A stretch of 15,006 bases of DNA from assembly GCA_001275005.1 (NCBI GenBank), contig JWZX01002954.1:1-15006 (forward strand), written 5' to 3'. This document shows, one piece after another, positions 7,367 through 15,006 of the stretch. Under the pieces are notes generated by a model. That model saw only the letters and a list, made by a program, of their open reading frames with translations. It was not told where the DNA came from and did no database searches. Position 1 is the first letter of the stretch. Every line of letters begins with the position of its first letter. Both the position numbers and the translations under genes were made by a program. Source of the stretch: Chrysochromulina tobinii. Lineage: Eukaryota > Haptophyta > Prymnesiales > Chrysochromulinaceae.

Positions 7367-9013
7367 ATGTTGAGACCGCTTTTGGCGACGATGGCGGTCG
7401 TGTCGTCGTCCTGCTCGACGACAACGCTTAAATTCGTAACGCCATCGAGCCCGGCCGCTGCCGCGCGCAAGCACCTCATCGTAGGCACAGAAGACCTTCT
7501 GCTCTCGGACGCTGCAAAGGAGTTGCTGCCTGCCGGCTTGCCGTTTTCGCGATGGAAGTATCTCGTGCAGCTGGCGGCAGATGGCGGGAGCAACGGGGCA
7601 TCTTCAAATTGGATGTTCACTGGCGCCGACCGCAAGCCATCCACAATCGTATGCGCGGTGCTGCCAAAGGCGTGCTCACGCCACAACTCTCCGATTCGAC
7701 CGCACGCAATTTTTGCGCACTGCAGGGCAAGTGCACAGGCGTCTACAGACGTGCTCGTGCTGCTCGAGAGCGCCTCGCATGCTGCTGGCACTGCTTGCGC
7801 CATTGGCCGCGCGTTCCCGCTCTTCTCGGCGAAGACCTCCCGCGGGCGCGATACGGGCGGCGTGCCCCAAACCGTATGCGTCAGCTTCGCCACGCGCGCA
7901 GGCCCGGTCGCGAACGATGGCACGCTCGCCGGCTGCGCGGCTGCCGCCGCCGCCGTGCGACGCGCCGCGCGCCTCGTCGATCTGCCTCCAGATCTGCTCA
8001 CAACGACGGCCTTTGTCGAAGAGGCACGCGGCGTGGCCTCTCGACTTGGTGCGATCGGGCGCGACATCTCCATCGACGTGTTGAGTGGGCCCGAGCTGCG
8101 CAAGGCGGGGTATGGGTACTTATGGAATGTGGGCAAGGCCGCAGAGCACCCACCGGCACTCGTCGTGCTCTCGCACGTACCTGCGGCGGCGGCGGGCGAG
8201 CGCGCGGGCGTCGACGCAGTGTGTCTCGTGGGCAAGGGCATCACTTACGACACCGGTGGGCTGAGTCTGAAGACCAAGGAGGGCATGCCCGGCATGAAGT
8301 CCGATATGGGCGGCGCCGCCGCGTTGCTCGCAGGCTTCGAGGCGGCCGTCGAGCTTGGCACGGACGGCCGAACTCTACATTTGCTCCTGTGCCTCGCCGA
8401 GAACGCGATAGGTCCTGGAGCCTTGCGTAATGACGACATCATCACAGGCCTCGCTGGCCTCAGCTGCGAGATCAATAACGCCGACGCGGAGGGTCGCTTG
8501 GTGCTCGCTGACGGTGTCGCGCACGCGACGGCGGCGCCCGAGCCGCGCCTGCGGGGGCTGCGGGAGGGTGAGCAGCCAGCCCTCGTCGTCACGATGGCCA
8601 CACTGACTGGCGCGCAGCTCGTGGCGACAGGTAAACGGCACGCGGCCATCGTGAGCAATCTCGAGAGCCTCGAGCAGGCGGCTGTGGAGGCGGGTCGCCT
8701 GTCGGGAGACACGTGCCACCCACTCCCCTTCGCCCCGGAGCTCTTCCGCGATGAGTTCGCGTCCAAGATTGCGGACCTGAAGAACAGTGTGGCCGACCGC
8801 AACAATGCGCAATCGGCGTGCGCGGCTAGCTTCGTCTACGAGCACCTGCATCCGTCCTACAAGGGCGGCTGGTTGCACGTGGACCTCGCCGGCCCCGCGT
8901 GGCTCGAGGAGCGAGGCACGGGCTACGGCGTCGGCTTGCTGTTGGGCCTGCTGCAGGTCGAAGGCTTCCGCGGGAAGGGGCGAGACGTCCGCGACGGTGG
9001 TAAAATCTGGTAA
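7367..9013 (+). CDS. NPEPL1: M17 leucyl aminopeptidase, NPEPL1-like
   Basis: 548 residues. M17 enzymes release N-terminal amino acids using two metal ions, normally as hexamers. SRHNSP (104-109), ACAIGRAFPLFS (143-154) and VGKAAEHPPALVVLSH (255-270) mark the NPEPL1 branch, not classic LAP3. Metal and catalytic residues are in order: K290 and D295 in VGKGITYDTGG, K302, D313 in KSDMGGAAA, and D373, E375 and R377 in NNADAEGRLVLADG. The spacing matches bovine lens LAP (250, 255, 262, 273, 332, 334, 336). DMKNSVADR-type and HVDLAGPAW blocks follow near 470 and 504. One oddity: the signature NTDAEGRL reads NADAEGRL. The start is the ATG at 7367; M9 (7391) is an alternative. The N-terminus (MLRPLLATMAVVSSSCSTTTLKF) lacks acids and could be a weak organelle presequence. 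Same direction as the THNSL2-like gene, 257 bp downstream, with its own promoter. Confidence 0.95.
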   Translation: MLRPLLATMAVVSSSCSTTTLKFVTPSSPAAAARKHLIVGTEDLLLSDAAKELLPAGLPFSRWKYLVQLAADGGSNGASSNWMFTGADRKPSTIVCAVLPKACSRHNSPIRPHAIFAHCRASAQASTDVLVLLESASHAAGTACAIGRAFPLFSAKTSRGRDTGGVPQTVCVSFATRAGPVANDGTLAGCAAAAAAVRRAARLVDLPPDLLTTTAFVEEARGVASRLGAIGRDISIDVLSGPELRKAGYGYLWNVGKAAEHPPALVVLSHVPAAAAGERAGVDAVCLVGKGITYDTGGLSLKTKEGMPGMKSDMGGAAALLAGFEAAVELGTDGRTLHLLLCLAENAIGPGALRNDDIITGLAGLSCEINNADAEGRLVLADGVAHATAAPEPRLRGLREGEQPALVVTMATLTGAQLVATGKRHAAIVSNLESLEQAAVEAGRLSGDTCHPLPFAPELFRDEFASKIADLKNSVADRNNAQSACAASFVYEHLHPSYKGGWLHVDLAGPAWLEERGTGYGVGLLLGLLQVEGFRGKGRDVRDGGKIW

Positions 9014-9480
9014 TATAACTTCGCGTTCCGTTTTCTTCCACTGACAGCTACCGACCCCGGACCATTCGCGATTCGGCTCATTAATTCGCGTGCCTTCCGT
9101 GAGCTTCGCGAGGAAATGACGCATTTTTGACGAATAACGTGAGAGGTTTCGAGAATCTTTTGCCCGACCGGGATGTTCATCGGACTGTTACATGATTACT
9201 TTGACGATTACGTATCTGAATTTGGAGAATCCCGCTTCCTGATGACGAACGCTTTCTTTTCCGTAATTTGCATCGCGCCTTGGACGGGCCCACATCATTC
9301 GGCACTCAATGAAGGGCGCCAAAGCGTGCACCTTCATTCCGTCCTCGAATGAACGCGACAGATAGGTACGACGCCCCGTTTGTTGTCATGCACGCCACGC
9401 CCAACTCATGTGCCTACGCTCACTCTCAAACTCACTCTCCAACGCTCACTCCTCGCAGAGAAACCACATTGGTTCTCGAC
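9014..9480. other. Intergenic region and probable 5' leader of the PAS gene
   Basis: Lower-GC DNA with no recognised gene or RNA. ATTCGCG is repeated near 9065 and 9085. The last roughly 65 bp before the ATG at 9481 are CACTC-rich (CTCACT repeated), resembling an untranslated leader. In-frame ATGs at 9349 and 9388 would read through it. Confidence 0.5.
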
Positions 9481-10035
9481 ATGGCGTTCAGTGTCCTACC
9501 GTGGCCCAATGAAGAGCAGTGTGCAAAGCTGGCTGCTCGCTGTGGCGCGACGCCGGAATTCGTCGCACAGTACTTCTTACAACGCAACATGCTCGAGGGC
9601 GCCACGCGGCCTGGCATGGACATGCACATCTTCACGGCCATTGAACCGCCGTACCAGATCATGTGGGCATCGGAGGATTGGCTCTCCTTCTGCGGCTTCT
9701 CTCCCCATGAGCTCGAGAACCATTCGCTAGAGGTGATTCAGGGGCCCGAAACGAGTCGGAAGGTGATCGACGCGATCATGGCGTCAGTCAAGGCCTGCCA
9801 GCCGATCACCGCCACGGTCCTCAACTACACAAAGCGCCGCGTGCCCTTTTACCACACAGTCAAGATCGAGCCGCTCACGAACAGCGCGGGCGAAGCACAG
9901 CTCTTCCGGGTCGAGTCGCAGCAGATCACGAGCATTGCGCGCAGCTTCGGCCAAGACCAGAAGCCTGCACCTGCTCGCACGCCCCACATGCCTGCTCAGC
10001 CGCTCGACGCCTTGTATGGTACAGCAGTGCTGTGA
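9481..10035 (+). CDS. LOV-type PAS domain protein lacking the photoactive cysteine
   Basis: 184 residues, essentially one PAS domain (about 50-150) with a short N-terminal helical region and a Pro-rich tail. The domain aligns without gaps to plant/algal LOV: IMWASEDWLSFCGFS at 60-74, a 23-residue step to IQGPET at 86-91, then TVLNYTKRRVPFYHTVKIEPL at 112-132. In LOV domains the position four before that Gln is the Cys that bonds flavin; here it is Leu83. The first flavin-contact Asn is kept (N115), the second (FWN) is His125, and the terminal Gln position is Ser146. It is thus a LOV relative unlikely to form the normal photoadduct; it may bind flavin weakly, another ligand, or a protein. No output domain is attached. 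The start at 9481 has G at -3 and +4; the ATG at 9349 (228 residues) has a weak context and adds only low-complexity sequence. Confidence 0.75.
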   Translation: MAFSVLPWPNEEQCAKLAARCGATPEFVAQYFLQRNMLEGATRPGMDMHIFTAIEPPYQIMWASEDWLSFCGFSPHELENHSLEVIQGPETSRKVIDAIMASVKACQPITATVLNYTKRRVPFYHTVKIEPLTNSAGEAQLFRVESQQITSIARSFGQDQKPAPARTPHMPAQPLDALYGTAVL

Positions 10036-10169
10036 AGATCCCAGTCCAGCCCGGGCTGCCTCGTTGAGGCTGGGATGCTGATCCATCATGAAAACAGCGC
10101 GGGGAACGAGAGAACTTGCATAGCACGCACTTGTGAGCGCCTGCACGCAAGCAGCGTACCCTCGGTATC

Positions 10170-10217
10170 GTATAATTCGGTCGCCCCACCTTCGGTTCGT
10201 TGTACAATTCGGTCGCC
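10170..10217 (+). repeat. Direct repeat GTAYAATTCGGTCGCC, two copies
   Basis: Copies at 10170-10185 and 10202-10217 differ only at T/C in the fourth base. Part of the unit (TTCGGT) recurs between them at about 10191-10196. Spacing is 32 bp, about three helical turns. Confidence 0.65.
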
Positions 10218-10250
10218 ACGGTGCTCTGTGCGCTTGTACGTTAGCATGTA

Positions 10251-10340
10251 CATTTGAGATACGAGTAGTGGTGGGACACGAACTTAATGTGTGTGCATAC
10301 ATTTGAGATACCGGAGTAGTGGCGGCGGACACGAACTTAA
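10251..10340 (+). repeat. Imperfect tandem duplication of about 37-41 bp
   Basis: Copy 1 is 10251-10287 and copy 2 is 10300-10340. Both begin CATTTGAGATAC, share GAGTAGTGG and end GGACACGAACTTAA; copy 2 has small insertions. Each is preceded by GCAT. They are in the promoter-side half of the region before the large gene. Confidence 0.75.
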
Positions 10341-10636
10341 ACACGAAACGCATAAAGTGTGTCGGCATGTGACACGACAACCGCTGCACGACAACATGAG
10401 TACATAATGAGTACAACTCGCATGCATGTGCGTTCGCGTGTGATATCGAGCAGCGCGGGCGGTGGAGAGCGAGAGTCGTGAGAGTGTGAAACGCATGGCG
10501 TGTCAAAACTTAGTCAAAACGCGAGGCACGACGCGAAGTGGTCCGCTCCGGAGTCCGCGCGCCGCAGGCCTGGCGCTGGCAGCGCTCGTGTGTCCGGAGT
10601 GCGGAGACGTGACCGGACGTGTGTCGTGTTAGAAGT

Positions 10637-10680
10637 CACACAGACACACATTCACATTCACACACACACACATTCACACC
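10637..10680 (+). repeat. CA-rich microsatellite abutting a start codon
   Basis: A CACA/TTCACA-type simple repeat of about 44 bp ending directly at the ATG at 10681. It would form the end of the large gene's 5' leader if that ATG is used. Confidence 0.7.
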
Positions 10681-13600
10681 ATGTCGTTTGGGGTGAGGCT
10701 TTTCGCTGTTGGGGAAGGCTGTGAGAGTGTAAGTGTGACCTGTGTCTCAGCCGTGAGAAGCCTCTGCGCGCATAGCATTTGCGTTGTTTCGATTAAAGGA
10801 CAGCGTGTGCTTTCGTTGCATGCGAAACCAATTTCAATGATGTCAAAAATGATGGCATTTCGGACGTGCCAAGTGGACGTGCCAAGCGGCCGTGCCTCGT
10901 GCCATGCATCGTCCGCGACCTTCACAACATCCACCTTCACGGAGCCGTCGTCCGCGACCTTCACGCGTCGCCTCAGAGTTGGAGAAAGCGTAACGCACGT
11001 GAGCGCGTGTGGGTCCGAGCTGCGAGAAGGTACGATCGTCGCCGTGCCCGAATCGGTCAAGAGCGCCTACACGGTGCGCTCTACTACGCAGGAGGAGCTA
11101 CACCTCTTTCGCCATGAGATTCATCCGGTCAGCACGCTGGCGAACTTTGCCCATTCGGATCATTCTTCGCGTGAACTCGTGTACGAGGCCGTTCTTGACT
11201 GGCACCCATTCCTTGCCGGGCGCACTTTTCTTCTGCTGCCCAATAAGCCACTGCAGCTCAGACTAAAGCGTCCCTTCCGCTTTGAAGTCCCTGACGTGGA
11301 CTCAACCGCAGGCGGTGCTGTCGTACTCCACGTGCGGCTAGATGACGAATGTGCCCCGGCCTCATTCGCGCTGTCCATGGTCCCCGCCCCTTGGGTGACT
11401 TCACGACGGCACTGGCGGCTGGGTACGCACTGGGGCGTCGCCGAAGGCCAACCTGCACTGCTCAAGCCTAGCTCGCCCGATGCTCCGCGGCCCCCAAGGC
11501 CCGTCGCGGAGCAGTCCCCCGACGGCAGCGTGCGCCTTCTCACGCAAGCCCATGCAGGTGGCAAGCACCTGTCGGTGGTCTCGCCACACTTGATGCTTGC
11601 CGACGAACATGTCTTCGCATTCGAGATCGTCACGTGCGCCCGCGATCGCGCGACTGGCCTGCGCGTGGGCGTGTGCTCCGAGGACGGGCGGCAGCATTGG
11701 GTGCTCCGCCTGTCCGACGGGCGGCTGTGTGATGCGAGCGGTGCGCCTCTGACCGAGGAGTTGGCGCCGCAGGAGGATCCATTTAACGGCCGTCGAGACT
11801 TCATGCGGCTCGACAACCACTCCCCGACGATGGTCGCGTCCAGGGCGATCCGGAGCGCGAGTAGGGGTGGCGGCGCCCAAGGCGGCGCCTGTGACTCCGG
11901 CGACACCGATGGCGACGCGATCGGCTCTCACGGCTCGGCACGAACCAGTCATCACGAGCACTCCACGGGAAAGGTCGGCAAGTCCATCGTGGGCAGCAAG
12001 GCGTACTGGGCAGAGGCACGGGCCGACGGAGAGGGGGAGGAGGGCTCGCTTGCTCAGCGCGTGCGCATTCGTGATCCGGTGATCGACCCCACACACCTCC
12101 CGTGCATGATGCAGCGCGCCAAGGTGGAGGTTCGCGTGCTGATCTCGCACCCACGCTCCCTCGTCTCCTTCCGAATCGAAGGCAACAAGGACGGGCAGCC
12201 GGCCACGTGGTTCAACGCGCCGCGGGACCTGCCGCTGCCGCAAGCCCTACGCCCGTGCGTGCACCTCTACTTTCGGAACGACGCCGTTCGGCTCTGTGAC
12301 CATCGCAGCCGCCGCGTCCTTAGCAACGAATCACGTGGTCGTCTGCGCCAAGCAGCGGAGGAGGCCGGGGCTCGTGCGGCGGTGGCAACTGCGACTCCGA
12401 CGCCTCCACTGCCAGCGCCGCCGAGCACGGCTCAGCCCGTCACGCCGACTAGGGAACGTCACGGCGGACTCAACTCCTCGCCTCTACGAGTGCTCGAGGA
12501 CCTCGAGTCGCGAGGTCGCGATCGCAAGGTCCCGACGCATGTGTACATCGCACCAACCTCTGAGCCCGTTCCGTCAGTTCCGTCAGTTCCGTCGGCTCCC
12601 GTTCCAGCTCCGTCAGCTCCGTCAGTTCCGTCGGCTCCCGTTCCAGCCGCTGTGCCGCTTGGCCGACGCGCCTGGGGTGAGAAGCCGGCCGAAGGCGGCG
12701 TCGTGACCAGCGACGCTGGACGGTGGGGAGCCGAGCAAGCGTTGCTCGGGAGGGAGAGGCAGAGGGACCCTGACGTTGAGAAGGCTCGTCACGCCGACAA
12801 TGAGCTGCCGCCGCTGACAGAGGAGCTCCGGGGACAACTTCTCGCAGAGCCGCCGCCTCTGCCGTTAGGACGGCCGCACCCTCCGAACTCGTTCGTATCG
12901 CATGTGACGGTGCAGGCACTCGCCTCATCGTTCGCCTCTGACGACTCTTTCGCATCCGGCGCCGCCATCGAGGAGCAGGCGAGAGGATTCACAGCTGCAC
13001 ACCCGTGGATCTACGAAGTGGACGAGTCATTCGAGCCTGTGCCCGAGTCGTCCTCCTCCTTCGGATCTGGGAAGCAGGGTCGAGGCGCCGTGGTGAGCAC
13101 ATGCATGCTCGAGCCGTCGTCTCTGCACGGGTCGTCGCCACGCGCGATCGCCGCGGCGCAACATTCACGGCTACTGCAAGGGGCAGCACCAGTGCACTCC
13201 TCGTCCACCACGCGCTCCTCCACGCGCTCGCCCTCGCCCTCGTATCTGCGTCCCACGGCCGTGAGCTCGTCGAAGCTCGCCCGCACCGGTGCCGCCGAGG
13301 TCTCGCCGCGGGACACGCACCCCGACCTCCTCTTCCCGCGCCAGCTCGCTCGCTCGAGTGGCTCCCCCCCTCCCCACAGGCACCCAGGCCGGTGGAGCGA
13401 CACCAGCAGGGAATGTGTGCCGAGCGTCGACAAGTACATCGCCGTCTCGACGCCGGTCGCGAAGAGCGTGCGCGCAGTGCCTAGGGAGGCGAAGGAGCTC
13501 CTGCGGCACGGGCTGGCCGCGTCGCTGAAGGGCATTGCCGACCTCTTCCGTGCCTGGGACTCGGACGGGAGCGGCGAAATCAGCTTCACGGAGTTTCGTC

Positions 13601-14706
13601 TCGCCCTCGCGCAGCTCGGCCTGTTCGCGCGTCTCGCCAATTTTGGGCACAGCCAGGCGGTGGCGGAGGCGGCGGCGGACGCTCTCTTCGACGAGTACGA
13701 CGGCGACGGCTCCGGCCTCGTGAGCTGCGAAGAGTTCCTGCGGTACGCGTTGCGCGATGCGCTTCGGCAGTCGCTCACGCGCGTCATCGATCTGTTCCGC
13801 CAATTTGATACGGACAAGAGCGGCAGGATCGAGCGTGCCGAGTTCGGAAAGGTGCTTCACGCGTCGGGCGTGGTTGCGCCTGAGGATGTGGTCGAGCGGC
13901 TCTTTGCCCAGATGGACCTCGATGGCTCCGGGTCCATTGAACCTAAGGAATTGCACCGTGTGCTGCGGGCCGAGGATGTCAAGCTGGACAAGGTCATGTA
14001 CCCGGGACACCGCGGCGTCATAGAGCTCGAGCCGAAGAATAGGCATGGGCTGCGCCACACGCGAGATGGGGCGCGCCGTACGACAGCGCGGCCGAGCTCC
14101 CTCGTCGCCGCCCGCTGCGACATCGATCGGGGCCTACCAGCCAGCGCCACCCACTCGCCGCCTCTCGATCGCCCGATCGGTGACTATTATTTTACCGGCA
14201 CGCGACCTAACCGGAGCCTCGTCTTCTATGATTCGGCGTCGGGGGTGGCCACGGCGTCGGGGGTGGCTACGGCGTCGCGGCTCGAGCTGCGGCCCGAAGG
14301 CATCCTAGTGGGGACCGCGGACTCCACAGCTGGCTCCACTTGTCGACCCATTTGGGCTCTCAGCAAAGAGCGGCCGAGGTCGGCCCCGCGGCCCGAACGG
14401 CTGCGTGCGGGTTCACCTCGTCCTGACACGCGCCTTGAACGGCTGCGACGTTGCTCACCTCGCCGGGTGCGCTTTGAGGACACCCAGACCCAGCGCAGGA
14501 GATGGGCTCATGAGGAGGGGCTCACAGCTGGGCAAGCACGAGCAGCGACCCAGGAGGTGCTGAGCACGATGTCTGTGGAACAAATGGACGAGATCAGACG
14601 CGCGGAAGCGCTTGCGGTGAGAAGAGCGTCCGCCTCGGATCGATGGGAAACGGAAACGGCCACGCGGATAACTGCGAGCGGCTACTGGGCGAACGGCTTC
14701 GGGTGA
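10681..14706 (+). CDS. Large Tudor-like/SPRY/four-EF-hand protein
   Basis: 1341 residues, no signal peptide or membrane span. In order: 1-95 no domain; 97-150 Tudor/Agenet-like barrel (RVGESVTHV ... EGTIVAV ... YTVRS ... EIHPVS); about 310-350 and 480-540 look like the two halves of a SPRY/B30.2 domain (FAFEIVTC, GLRVGVCSEDG; then VEVRVLISHPRSLVSF, EGNKDG, LRPCVHLYF, DAVRL), split by a Gly/Ser/His-rich insert. Residues 555-930 are disordered, with a VPSVPSAP repeat at 629-659. Four canonical EF loops follow: D960-E971, D1007-E1018, D1043-E1054 and D1079-E1090, each with DxDxSG and a final Glu, so Ca2+ binding is likely. The tail is Arg/Ser/Pro-rich. The role is probably a calcium-responsive scaffold (inference). 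GTAAGT at 10729 and CAG at 10801-10803 could bound a 75-nt in-frame intron; the start could also be M53 (10837). Confidence 0.85.
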   Translation: MSFGVRLFAVGEGCESVSVTCVSAVRSLCAHSICVVSIKGQRVLSLHAKPISMMSKMMAFRTCQVDVPSGRASCHASSATFTTSTFTEPSSATFTRRLRVGESVTHVSACGSELREGTIVAVPESVKSAYTVRSTTQEELHLFRHEIHPVSTLANFAHSDHSSRELVYEAVLDWHPFLAGRTFLLLPNKPLQLRLKRPFRFEVPDVDSTAGGAVVLHVRLDDECAPASFALSMVPAPWVTSRRHWRLGTHWGVAEGQPALLKPSSPDAPRPPRPVAEQSPDGSVRLLTQAHAGGKHLSVVSPHLMLADEHVFAFEIVTCARDRATGLRVGVCSEDGRQHWVLRLSDGRLCDASGAPLTEELAPQEDPFNGRRDFMRLDNHSPTMVASRAIRSASRGGGAQGGACDSGDTDGDAIGSHGSARTSHHEHSTGKVGKSIVGSKAYWAEARADGEGEEGSLAQRVRIRDPVIDPTHLPCMMQRAKVEVRVLISHPRSLVSFRIEGNKDGQPATWFNAPRDLPLPQALRPCVHLYFRNDAVRLCDHRSRRVLSNESRGRLRQAAEEAGARAAVATATPTPPLPAPPSTAQPVTPTRERHGGLNSSPLRVLEDLESRGRDRKVPTHVYIAPTSEPVPSVPSVPSAPVPAPSAPSVPSAPVPAAVPLGRRAWGEKPAEGGVVTSDAGRWGAEQALLGRERQRDPDVEKARHADNELPPLTEELRGQLLAEPPPLPLGRPHPPNSFVSHVTVQALASSFASDDSFASGAAIEEQARGFTAAHPWIYEVDESFEPVPESSSSFGSGKQGRGAVVSTCMLEPSSLHGSSPRAIAAAQHSRLLQGAAPVHSSSTTRSSTRSPSPSYLRPTAVSSSKLARTGAAEVSPRDTHPDLLFPRQLARSSGSPPPHRHPGRWSDTSRECVPSVDKYIAVSTPVAKSVRAVPREAKELLRHGLAASLKGIADLFRAWDSDGSGEISFTEFRLALAQLGLFARLANFGHSQAVAEAAADALFDEYDGDGSGLVSCEEFLRYALRDALRQSLTRVIDLFRQFDTDKSGRIERAEFGKVLHASGVVAPEDVVERLFAQMDLDGSGSIEPKELHRVLRAEDVKLDKVMYPGHRGVIELEPKNRHGLRHTRDGARRTTARPSSLVAARCDIDRGLPASATHSPPLDRPIGDYYFTGTRPNRSLVFYDSASGVATASGVATASRLELRPEGILVGTADSTAGSTCRPIWALSKERPRSAPRPERLRAGSPRPDTRLERLRRCSPRRVRFEDTQTQRRRWAHEEGLTAGQARAATQEVLSTMSVEQMDEIRRAEALAVRRASASDRWETETATRITASGYWANGFG
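12565..12650 (+). repeat. Coding tandem repeat (Val/Ala-Pro-Ser)
   Basis: Units based on GTTCCGTCA, with variants GCTCCGTCA and TCGGCTCCCGTTCCA, repeat in frame and encode the PSVPSVPSAPVPAPSAPSVP stretch of the large EF-hand protein. A longer unit appears twice, ending at about 12613 and 12647. Nine-base periodicity keeps the frame, so copy number can vary without breaking the gene. Confidence 0.8.
14231..14274 (+). repeat. 21-bp in-frame duplication in the EF-hand gene tail
   Basis: The unit GCGTCGGGGGTGGCCACG is repeated as GCGTCGGGGGTGGCTACG, encoding SASGVATASGVATAS at about residues 1185-1199. The single C/T difference suggests a recent duplication. It is outside the recognised domains. 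Confidence 0.65.
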
Positions 14707-14934
14707 GGGTACATTTCGGTAGTGGTGTCCGGCTCCCCCGGTGTTTTCCAACCGGGAATCCAAAAGTAAAATTCTGTTCACAGCACTATTCATAAGAACA
14801 GTCCATACTTTCAGTAATTGTACAGTAATGGTTTGTCTCTGAGCGGCGGCTAGGCTTTGGCGCGCGGCCGTCTTCCAACATCGCGCAGCGCTTCAGCGAA
14901 GCCCTGCTGCACTTTCATCTTTCTACGAGAAGAA
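14707..14934. other. Spacer between EF-hand gene and the partial right-edge gene
   Basis: 228 bp. After the stop codon there is a perfect 6-bp hairpin, CCCGGT (14737-14742) and ACCGGG (14751-14756), with an 8-nt loop. An AT-richer stretch with CATAAGAACA and AGTAATTGTACAGTAATG follows, a plausible polyadenylation area. GC then rises toward the ATG at 14935. Confidence 0.5.
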
Positions 14935-15006
14935 ATGGACGCCGCCGAGGCCGACGTGCCCTTCGACGTGCGGCCGTCGGCGGCGAGCTGGCGCGCGGCA
15001 AGAGCC
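14935..15006 (+). CDS. Start of an unidentified gene, truncated by the window edge
   Basis: 24 codons from ATG: MDAAEADVPFDVRPSAASWRAARA, open to the edge. The start has G at -3 and G at +4 and an AGAA leader. Nearly every codon ends in G or C, as in the other genes here, which supports it as coding. Too short to identify; the acidic Ala-rich N-terminus is not a signal peptide. Confidence 0.45.
   Translation, partial: MDAAEADVPFDVRPSAASWRAARA

Larger units (their letters stand above)
10036..10680. other. Gene-free, repeat-rich region before the large EF-hand gene
   Basis: About 645 bp with no recognised gene. It contains two pairs of direct repeats (10170-10217 and 10251-10340), a small ATGAGTACA pair (10396 and 10407), and a CA-rich tract running to the next ATG. 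It must hold the 3' end of the PAS gene and the promoter of the large gene; no TATA box is clear. Confidence 0.55.

Noticed and set aside
7321-8244. Long minus-strand frame (307 codons) opposite the aminopeptidase
   Set aside because: Shadow of the well-supported M17 gene in GC-rich DNA; low-complexity Ala/Ser/Arg protein with no domain.
7552-8430. Plus-strand 292-codon frame inside the aminopeptidase
   Set aside because: Arg-rich frame-shifted reading of the M17 coding sequence; no family similarity.
11401-12243. Minus-strand 280-codon frame opposite the EF-hand gene
   Set aside because: Antisense shadow; the plus strand holds SPRY-like sequence in the same region and the minus product has no motif.
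1-15006. Mobile element, CRISPR array, defence or toxin cassette
   Set aside because: No transposase, integrase, reverse transcriptase, regular spaced repeats or paired small genes were seen on either strand.

Overview
The window looks like nuclear DNA of a eukaryotic alga whose plastid came from the red lineage; a haptophyte is my best guess (inference, no marker gene seen). The main evidence is the left edge, where a minus-strand gene begins like a fucoxanthin/chlorophyll a/c light-harvesting protein and carries a short signal peptide ending in an AFQAP-type plastid motif. The other recognisable proteins are eukaryotic in style: THNSL2-like threonine synthase, NPEPL1-like aminopeptidase, ISOC-type hydrolase, a plant TBL-like esterase, and an EF-hand/SPRY protein. 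Genes are GC-rich, mostly uninterrupted, and separated by 0.15-1.4 kb of lower-GC, repeat-bearing DNA. No Shine-Dalgarno-led operons are seen.

Layout: 1-184 (-) light-harvesting protein, 5' end only; 185-1606 gene-free, with a strong G-quadruplex motif; 1607-2872 (+) TBL/PC-esterase-like protein with a SAM-like C-terminus; 2873-3479 gene-free, short repeats; 3480-4106 (+) unknown protein with a possible SPRY-like fold; 4107-4609 gene-free; 4610-5272 (-) isochorismatase-family hydrolase; 5273-5423 short divergent promoter region; 5424-7109 (+) THNSL2-like PLP enzyme; 7367-9013 (+) NPEPL1-like M17 aminopeptidase; 9481-10035 (+) LOV-type PAS protein lacking the photoactive cysteine; 10036-10680 gene-free with direct repeats and a CA-rich tract; 10681-14706 (+) 1341-residue Tudor-like/SPRY/four-EF-hand protein; 14935-15006 (+) start of a further gene.

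I see no operon, mobile element, CRISPR array or defence cassette, and the genes do not form one pathway. The closest thing to a functional unit is the head-to-head pair isochorismatase-like hydrolase/THNSL2-like enzyme, which share 151 bp. The more unusual material is in protein architecture: an esterase fused to a SAM-like domain, a SPRY domain apparently split by a roughly 120-residue insert in a calcium-binding protein, and a LOV domain with leucine at the cysteine position. Several long open frames begin at TTG; for this eukaryotic sequence I used the first well-supported ATG instead.
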